Assembly (NCBI GenBank): GCA_964409905.1
Contig: CAYPET010000019.1
Span: forward strand, 1-38,709
Direction of reading: 5' to 3'
DNA length: 38,709 bases
Origin: JAGNRR01 sp964409905
GTDB lineage: Bacteria > Bacteroidota > Bacteroidia > Chitinophagales > Chitinophagaceae
A program made the position numbers and the translations under genes. The notes below the pieces were generated by a model. It ran no database searches and had not been told where the DNA came from. It saw only the letters and a list, made by a program, of their open reading frames with translations. Positions 33,565 to 38,709 of this stretch are shown piece by piece (positions within the stretch are counted from its first letter, which is position 1; each line of letters opens with the position of its first letter).

Positions 33565-35079
33565 ATGATTAAAAAATTGTCATTACTACTGCTATTTGTC
33601 GTCATTACTCAAGGCGTATATGCACAAACAATCCAATTAAGCGAAAAAGCCATAATCGATAGTGGCATGGATCGTATTTTGTTTGATGAAAATAATTTAC
33701 TGCAAGATGGGAACGGAAACTTACACGTTTTTTACATTAAGTGGGGGTCAGATACTGATTTTGTGTATCACAGCACAAGCACTGATATGGGCAGTAGCTG
33801 GAGTACCCCTGCACAAGTTAGCTTTCACAAGCGCGATGCCACCGGTTCACAATATCATATTAGCTACGTTAATAGTACCTTGGATAATCAAGGAAAGTTT
33901 CATTTGGTTTTTAATTACCGGGGCTATCCTTTATATAGTGCATCTACAAACTACCCTCCCGAACACATATCGTATGTGACAAATGAAAGTGGTAGTTGGC
34001 AAACTTATAAAAACGTAATGGATGACTCACTTGCTCTTGTGACCAGCGCACAATCTAATTCAACCAGTTATTGCTACGGAACGAACATTATTAGTCAAAA
34101 CGGAACAGAGTATATATCAGCTTTTAACTATGCTTGGTTTGCAACAAAATCACATGTATTGCATGCTAAACGAACAAGTGGAGGCAATTTCCATGCACCC
34201 GGAGAGCCTATTGTTACCTTTGATCGTGGAGCCATAGACAAGTACACCTTACGTGCGGGTAAAATAATTGGCGATGGTAATTCTTTATTCACATTTTGGT
34301 TTAATCGTTTTGATGGAAAGTTGAATATTAAGACTGAATCATCAACAGGTTGGGGAGCAACACAAACAATCCATACCGTTAGTAATCCAAAAGATGGTGT
34401 TCTGAATTATTACGGATTTGCTGCGCCGCAGGGTAATAATGGAAACTTAAAGGCGGTCTTTACGCGATGGGAAGATGACACGAACATACAAGCAGAATTG
34501 ATCGTTATTGACAAGAGTGGCAGCACCTGGAACACCTATCCAAAAGCAATTAATGAGCGTGCGCTTTATACCAGAGCTTGTGTACACGGTGATACCATTA
34601 CAAGTTTTTATCTAACTGCATCCTATGATACCTTGCGCATGATAGACCATAGCGTTGCTAATGGTTTTTCAGCCATGGCTAATGTGGTATTACCAAATAA
34701 TGATTTATTGTTAAATGTGAACGTATTGCCGAATCGCTACAATCCGCTGTTATACCTGCGTCGCGATGCCAACAATTTCTACACGCTGGCGATAGGCGAA
34801 ATGGCCACAAATGTGGGGATTGCGAATTATACCGAAAGTACCGCTTCAATACTGCTTTACCCAAATCCTGTTGAGCATGAACTTGTTATCAGACACAATG
34901 CTCAAAATATCATTCAAACGGTTAAACTATTTACCATCAATGGTTTGCAAGTCAAAATTGTAAATCCCGGAGAAAACACAGTACGCATTAGTACCAGGGA
35001 TTTGCCTTCAGGAATTTACCTCGCAGTTGTGACTGATGCTAAGGGCCAACGACATGTAAAAAAATTCATTAAGAATTAG
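33565..35079 (+). CDS. Secreted propeller-like protein with T9SS type A sorting domain
   Basis: About 504 residues, starting at MIKKLSLLLLFVVITQGVYAQ (33565); an in-frame ATG 48 bp upstream lacks signal-peptide character. The body has recurring DGNGNLHVFYIKWG, SSTDMGSSWSTPAQ-type, NQGKFHLVFNYRG and GDGNSLFTFWFNRFDGK segments. They resemble BNR/sialidase-like beta-propeller blades with Asp-box-type turns (DMGSSW). The end is a T9SS type A domain (LYPNPVEHELVI..., LPSGIYLAVVTD, KKFIKN). I see no sialidase catalytic triad, so a binding or structural role is likelier than catalysis. A terminator follows. Confidence 0.82.
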   Translation: MIKKLSLLLLFVVITQGVYAQTIQLSEKAIIDSGMDRILFDENNLLQDGNGNLHVFYIKWGSDTDFVYHSTSTDMGSSWSTPAQVSFHKRDATGSQYHISYVNSTLDNQGKFHLVFNYRGYPLYSASTNYPPEHISYVTNESGSWQTYKNVMDDSLALVTSAQSNSTSYCYGTNIISQNGTEYISAFNYAWFATKSHVLHAKRTSGGNFHAPGEPIVTFDRGAIDKYTLRAGKIIGDGNSLFTFWFNRFDGKLNIKTESSTGWGATQTIHTVSNPKDGVLNYYGFAAPQGNNGNLKAVFTRWEDDTNIQAELIVIDKSGSTWNTYPKAINERALYTRACVHGDTITSFYLTASYDTLRMIDHSVANGFSAMANVVLPNNDLLLNVNVLPNRYNPLLYLRRDANNFYTLAIGEMATNVGIANYTESTASILLYPNPVEHELVIRHNAQNIIQTVKLFTINGLQVKIVNPGENTVRISTRDLPSGIYLAVVTDAKGQRHVKKFIKN

Positions 35080-35098
35080 TGTGTTTGTTTTTTTGTGT

Positions 35099-35131
35099 AA
35101 GCCCGGAATAATATTTCGGGCTTATTTTTTT
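35099..35131 (+). terminator. Terminator after the propeller-like T9SS gene
   Basis: A stem of about 10 bp with one G-U pair (aagcccggaa / tttcgggctt), a 5-nt loop and a T8 run, 20 bp past the stop codon. Confidence 0.88.
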
Positions 35132-35143
35132 AACTAATTTCGT

Positions 35144-35509
35144 ATGCCCATGCACGAGTTGAGTAATATTGAACAGTATTTAACCAAATCAGATTTATTT
35201 CTGGCATTTAAGCAGCAACTATTAAAAGATGTTGAACAAAGTAATTTTCCAACAAAGAGCCTGCGGGATATTGAAGCAAATTACCATCAAATACATCAGC
35301 GACTCGTTAAACTCCTGCGCGACAATGAATTTAGCAGTCAGCAAAGTGTACGACAATTACTTTACCGCATAGATTTAAGTGAAACACAACTAAAAAAATA
35401 TCTTTCAGCACGTATTGACGTGGACTATTTTGATGTCATTGCTGAACTCATCATCAAAAGGGTGTTGCAAAAAGTAGTGACAAGAAAACAACTGGATAGC
35501 CAACTCTAA
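35144..35509 (+). CDS. Small helical protein of unknown function
   Basis: 121 residues, mostly predicted alpha-helix and highly charged (LKDVEQSNF, IHQRLVKLLRDNEF, RQLLYRIDLSETQLKKYL, IAELIIKRVLQKVVTRKQ). No signal peptide, membrane segment or cysteine is visible, so it should be cytoplasmic. I do not recognise a family. It sits between a terminator and a convergent reductase gene, with the two stop regions overlapping by 4 bp. A start at the third codon (35150) is also possible. Codon use resembles its neighbours, which supports a real gene. Confidence 0.65.
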   Translation: MPMHELSNIEQYLTKSDLFLAFKQQLLKDVEQSNFPTKSLRDIEANYHQIHQRLVKLLRDNEFSSQQSVRQLLYRIDLSETQLKKYLSARIDVDYFDVIAELIIKRVLQKVVTRKQLDSQL

Positions 35510-36375
35510 ATTTTCGTTTTCAAATAATCATCCACGTTGCTAAATAAAAAGGTTGGATATTCCTTGGAGAATTTTTCTGTTAGCAAACCAGCAGTCAATG
35601 GTCGTGCTGCTGCTTGGTTCAAGTCTTTGGTTAGCATTGGAACCAAATCATAATTGGCTTCAGGAAAATATTTCAAAACACGCAATGCCAATTCAATCCG
35701 ATTGACATAATCAGTAGACGCGATATGATAAACACCCTCCTTGTTATCTTGTAACAACAGCCACATACTCCTTGCAACATCCCAAGCATTCACAGGTGTA
35801 GCGTATTGATCTATTGGCAATGTCAATTTCAAGTGCTGACCTTCTTTGCATTGCTGAATGATACGTGCTACAAAATTCTTCCCTCTAATCTCATCGCCAT
35901 ATACATTCGTAATCCGCAGGATGAGATAAGGCACGCCGGCACCTTTCACGGCCTCCTCGCCTACCAGTTTATGTTCGGCGTACACCCCCAGCGGATTCAC
36001 CACATCATCCTCCTTATATGGCCCGGAAGTACCATCAAATAAATAGTCTGTTGAAATGTACACGAATTTGGCGTTGCACTCCTTGGCCAGTTGTAGCAAA
36101 TTAACTGTAGACTGTACCGTTTTTTGATAACTCTCCTCTTCATGCTCTTCGCAATAATCAACATGCGTCAGCGCTCCACAGTGCACAATTACATCTGGAT
36201 TAAAAGTCTTAATGTCTGGATTTTTCTCATCGTTCAAATCCAGCGAGTTAAAGTAAACCGTGTTAACCGTTGGAAAGGAAAAATAGGTACCAAGCACCGT
36301 TGCTCCTTGTTCCAAAAAATAATTGTGGCAGTTACCTCCTACTAAACCAGACGCACCAGAAATGAAAATTTTCAT
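35506..36375 (-). CDS. RmlD-like sugar-nucleotide reductase
   Basis: 289 residues, an extended short-chain dehydrogenase of the dTDP-4-dehydrorhamnose reductase (RmlD) group. It has an NAD(P) motif GASGLVGG (7-14), ISTDYLFDG with catalytic Ser/Thr, Y132-x3-K136 (YAEHK), and the RITNVYG segment. It would reduce the 4-keto group of a nucleotide 4-keto-6-deoxysugar. It is the last gene of a three-gene cassette whose dehydratase is of the CDP-glucose type, so the real substrate may be CDP-linked. It is separated from the epimerase by 68 bp. Confidence 0.85.
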   Translation of the reverse strand: MKIFISGASGLVGGNCHNYFLEQGATVLGTYFSFPTVNTVYFNSLDLNDEKNPDIKTFNPDVIVHCGALTHVDYCEEHEEESYQKTVQSTVNLLQLAKECNAKFVYISTDYLFDGTSGPYKEDDVVNPLGVYAEHKLVGEEAVKGAGVPYLILRITNVYGDEIRGKNFVARIIQQCKEGQHLKLTLPIDQYATPVNAWDVARSMWLLLQDNKEGVYHIASTDYVNRIELALRVLKYFPEANYDLVPMLTKDLNQAAARPLTAGLLTEKFSKEYPTFLFSNVDDYLKTKI

Positions 36376-36443
36376 GGCTGTAAAAATAGGTTTAAGCCTT
36401 CGTGATTTCTTTTTTCTTGATAGAAAAGTAAAAACAATAAGAA

Positions 36444-36992
36444 CTAAAATGGACTCTCAAAATCTGCCAAAGCAGGAAACTCCAAATCTCGTTGACTCAA
36501 TATAGGGTCATCCGTCACAGGCCAATTAAGCCCAAAACTATCATAGCGCAAGCCTCCATCGGCTTCTTTATTATACTCGCCACTCACAAAATAAAACAAT
36601 GTACTCTCTTCGGTCAACGAAAGAAAACCATGTGCAAAACCTGCTGGGATATAAAGGGCCAGATGGTTGGTGAAGGATAATTCAGCTGTAGCATACTGAC
36701 CATAGGTGGGCGAATCCTTACGCAAATCAAGCGCCACATCCAACACACAACCAGCCGTGCAAAAAACAATTTTACTATGTGCATATGGCGGTGCGTGAAA
36801 ATGCATACCCCTGATAACATTTTTTACCGAAGTAGAATAAAAGCTCTCCTTCAACACAAAGTCAATCCCATTGGCCTTGAAGTCGGTATCATGGAACGGC
36901 TTCACAAACGCCCCCCGCTCGTCATCATGCCGAAACTGATGTATCAGTTTCACGCCTGTTATATTGGTATCCTCAACGCTCATCGCTGTCAT
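36444..36992 (-). CDS. RmlC-like 4-keto-6-deoxysugar 3,5-epimerase
   Basis: 182 residues of the dTDP-4-dehydrorhamnose 3,5-epimerase cupin family. The catalytic His is in VIRGMHFHAPPYAHSK (H64). The core VALDLRKDSPTYGQ and IPAGFAHGFLSL is intact, and the second catalytic acid lies in ILSQRD near the C-terminus. It epimerises C3 and/or C5 of a 4-keto-6-deoxysugar nucleotide. Its 5' end overlaps the upstream dehydratase by 20 bp (codon 4, at 36983, is another possible start), so the two are co-transcribed. Confidence 0.88.
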   Translation of the reverse strand: MTAMSVEDTNITGVKLIHQFRHDDERGAFVKPFHDTDFKANGIDFVLKESFYSTSVKNVIRGMHFHAPPYAHSKIVFCTAGCVLDVALDLRKDSPTYGQYATAELSFTNHLALYIPAGFAHGFLSLTEESTLFYFVSGEYNKEADGGLRYDSFGLNWPVTDDPILSQRDLEFPALADFESPF

Positions 36993-38076
36993 TTATCTTA
37001 TCGCTGAAATATTCCTGTATCTGCAACAGGCATTTGACATCCGCTTCGCCTTTGGCCATGTGCCACCCAAAGGTAACTTTGATGGCCTCCTTGGCTGACC
37101 ATTTTGGCGCCCAGCCAATCGCCTCTTTAATCTTGGTATTATCCAGCGCTAAAAAATTTGCTTCGTGCTTTTGCCCGGCTTGCTTTACTGAGGCATAGCT
37201 GCCCTTACCCATTACCTCAATGCCCATTTTAACCAGCTCTTCTACCGTCAGCACATCATCCTTATCCGGACCAATATTATACGCCTGACTGTATTTAGTG
37301 GGCTCGTCTACCATTTTGGTAGCCAGCAACAAATAAGCGCCCAAAGGCTCTAGCACATGCTGCCACGGACGCGTAGCCTGCGGATTGCGCAGCTCTACTT
37401 CTTTATTGGCATTGATGGCACGAATCACATCCGGCACGATTCGGTTTTCAGCGTAATCACCACCGCCAATGACATTACCCGCGCGCACAGAAGCAATACT
37501 CTTTTTATGTGTGTCATATTGTTCGGGTGCAAAAAACGATTTACGATACGAATCAATAATAATCTCACAAGCCGCTTTACTGGCAGAATATGGGTCATAG
37601 CCACCCAGCTTATCACTCTCCAAAAACGCTCTGTTCTCTTCCAGGTTTTCATACACCTTATCGGTGGTAACCATTATTACCGTACAAGGATTTTTTAGCT
37701 TGCGCACCATTTCTAATAAAATGGCCGTGCCATAGGTATTCGTCTCAAAAGTCTTTAACGGATTTTCGTAGCTCTCCAGCACCAACGATTGCGCTGCCAA
37801 ATGAAACACAAAATCCGGTTCACTATCTACCAGACACTCCTCCAGATATTCCACATCGTTAATATCCTCCAGCGTGCTGCGCTCACACATAAAATCACCA
37901 TCTATCAAATCAAATAAATGATCTTGCTCACTATCCAGCGAGTAACCATAAATCTTAGCACCCATGCGCGCCAGTATTTGCGTTAGCCAGGCACCTTTAA
38001 AACCGGTGTGACCCGTGATAAATACTTTTTTATCCTTAAAATAGGGAGCGAGATACTTGAAATTTACTTGTGACAT
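36973..38076 (-). CDS. rfbG: CDP-glucose 4,6-dehydratase
   Basis: 367 residues, an extended short-chain dehydrogenase of the RfbG/DdhB family that converts CDP-D-glucose to CDP-4-keto-6-deoxyglucose. Family marks are VFITGHTGFKGAWL (G22-G28), VTTDKVYEN, GGYDPYSASKAACE with Y163/K167, and RAGNVIGGGDYAENRIVPD. These distinguish it from dTDP-glucose dehydratase RmlB. It is the first gene of the cassette rfbG-rmlC-like-rmlD-like. The partner glucose-1-phosphate cytidylyltransferase (RfbF) and the 3-deoxygenation enzymes (DdhC/DdhD) are not in the window. No convincing -7 box was found before the start; a TATCTTG, one T short, lies at about 38089. Confidence 0.9.
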   Translation of the reverse strand: MSQVNFKYLAPYFKDKKVFITGHTGFKGAWLTQILARMGAKIYGYSLDSEQDHLFDLIDGDFMCERSTLEDINDVEYLEECLVDSEPDFVFHLAAQSLVLESYENPLKTFETNTYGTAILLEMVRKLKNPCTVIMVTTDKVYENLEENRAFLESDKLGGYDPYSASKAACEIIIDSYRKSFFAPEQYDTHKKSIASVRAGNVIGGGDYAENRIVPDVIRAINANKEVELRNPQATRPWQHVLEPLGAYLLLATKMVDEPTKYSQAYNIGPDKDDVLTVEELVKMGIEVMGKGSYASVKQAGQKHEANFLALDNTKIKEAIGWAPKWSAKEAIKVTFGWHMAKGEADVKCLLQIQEYFSDKINDSDER

Positions 38077-38293
38077 ACTTGGAGGCGCAAGATAAGCCGA
38101 TGTGTTAATTAAATAGAACCGAATACTTTAAAATGCTTTTAAATAATAGGATAAATAACGGATAGTGCCGTAGTACATTTTGAATATGAGTCTAGTACAT
38201 TATCAATATATAAATTGCCCTCAATAGTATATATAACGCTTATTGAGCACTATATGTTCTATAAATAGTCCTGTATATTCTATATATATTTGT
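38077..38293. other. AT-rich gene-free interval before the dehydratase
   Basis: No gene is seen. The stretch is rich in TATATA-type runs (for example around 38230-38290) and contains short inverted repeats only. It probably carries the promoter of the nucleotide-sugar cassette on the minus strand. Confidence 0.5.
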
Positions 38294-38487
38294 GATTGGA
38301 GGAATCCCTCTGCCAAGCTTGGCTGTCTTTTGCGGTCAGCGACCGCGACAGCCCCTACGCTCAGGGCTCCCTCCAATCGGCTCAAGGCTTCACGCACTAA
38401 GCTAGGTGGCGCCCTGCGGGACTCCACCTATCTTAGGCTTAAACGCAATTACTCCCTACGGTCGTAACTGCGTGAAGCCTTGAGCCG
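38294..38487. repeat. Nested palindromic element, REP/BIME-like
   Basis: Two adjoining hairpin domains, much more GC-rich than their flanks. Domain 1: gattggagg (38294-38302) pairs with cctccaatc (38370-38378), enclosing ggctgtc (38321-38327), gcggtc, gaccgc and gacagcc (38347-38353). Domain 2: a perfect 19-bp inverted repeat (38378-38396 with 38469-38487) encloses two further hairpins. Three hairpin tips carry CCCTRCG (38353, 38412, 38454), read as CGYAGGG on the minus strand. On the minus strand GTAG directly precedes the ggctgtc hairpin, as in REP elements used by TnpA-REP (RAYT) transposases. No transposase gene is present in the window. Confidence 0.7.
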
Positions 38488-38546
38488 TTACAAGCAAGCC
38501 GAGGGAAAAAACAGCGGCACGGTTTAACAAGAAATTTTTGCTGCAT

Positions 38547-38607
38547 TAATACAAAAAAGAAAAAGGAAAGTCCAGCCGCACAAAAGCAACAGTGCAGCTG
38601 CCCTTCC
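38547..38607 (-). terminator. Leftward terminator-like hairpin
   Basis: An imperfect stem (ggaaag...cagc.gcac, 38565-38581, with gtgc.gctg...cttcc, 38592-38607), followed on the minus strand by a long T-rich tract (tttttcttttttg). It would end a transcript entering from the right edge. No coding frame for that transcript is recognisable in the last 100 bp, so it may be the tail of an RNA or an untranslated region. Confidence 0.45.
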
Positions 38608-38709
38608 CTGCAACCATCTCTTCGTAGCTACACTCATTCTTTTTTTACTTCAAATTCCTTATTGAAAATTCACATCTATTAAAAGTCATTTCAAAACCTA
38701 TTTTGTCAG

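Noticed and set aside
38221..38467. Short open frames across the palindromic element on both strands
   Set aside because: They coincide with nested inverted repeats, which yield mirrored frames; no signal, domain or start context supports translation.
38565..38610. RNase P RNA fragment, suggested by GGAAAGTCC
   Set aside because: The remaining conserved segments, such as ACAGAAA and the paired P4 element, are absent in the following sequence.

Overview
The window looks like chromosomal DNA of a Bacteroidota bacterium, probably from the Chitinophagales/Sphingobacteriales side of the phylum; the exact order is inference. The evidence is five secreted proteins with type IX secretion (T9SS) C-terminal domains (two type B/CHU_C, three type A), a serine palmitoyltransferase-type enzyme, a PafA-type phosphatase, a GH92 glycosidase, a Rho factor with a long charged insertion, and -7 promoter boxes of the Bacteroidota form TAnnTTTG instead of Shine-Dalgarno-led, sigma70-type signals.

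Layout. 1-740: 5' part of a leftward PafA-like phosphatase. 849-2093: serine palmitoyltransferase with a strong terminator. 2142-2937: three diverged copies of a repeat, two of which flank a GxxExxY gene; the repeat core is a decayed 3' end of a T9SS cargo gene. 3011-8030: two tandem paralogous PKD/CHU_C surface proteins. 8186-9934: SppA, divergent from a folK-deoxynucleoside kinase pair (9996-11118). 11130-11816: YceI-like lipoprotein. 11984-14233: ATP-dependent PEP carboxykinase, [2Fe-2S] ferredoxin and IscX. 14363-15798: a sigma54-type response regulator lacking a DNA-binding domain, overlapping a DUF721/DciA-like gene. 15795-18384 (leftward): DprA, OmpH/Skp-like protein and triosephosphate isomerase. 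18451-20616: lipoprotein, hotdog thioesterase and CinA. 20667-23534 (leftward): Rho and a P-domain T9SS protein.

23728-33382 is almost wall-to-wall leftward coding. From the 5' end it runs: FAD oxidoreductase, MsrB, MsrA, two paralogous barrel-like proteins, a second YceI protein, a membrane-anchored ATP-grasp protein, a GH92 alpha-mannosidase and a T9SS type A protein. Gaps are 19-48 bp or overlaps, so one long envelope-directed transcription unit is plausible. A rightward T9SS type A protein (33565-35079) and a small unknown gene (35144-35509) follow. A leftward nucleotide-sugar cassette comes next (38076 to 35506): CDP-glucose 4,6-dehydratase, RmlC-like epimerase and RmlD-like reductase.

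The last 630 bp has no gene. It holds a GC-rich, nested palindromic element (38294-38487) resembling a REP/BIME repeat, and a leftward terminator-like hairpin (38547-38607). Most of the window is housekeeping and envelope biology. The least explained items are the terminal palindrome, the repeat set around the GxxExxY gene, the CDP-sugar cassette, and the ATP-grasp and paired-barrel genes in the long operon. I found no CRISPR array, prophage, complete insertion sequence, rRNA or tRNA gene.
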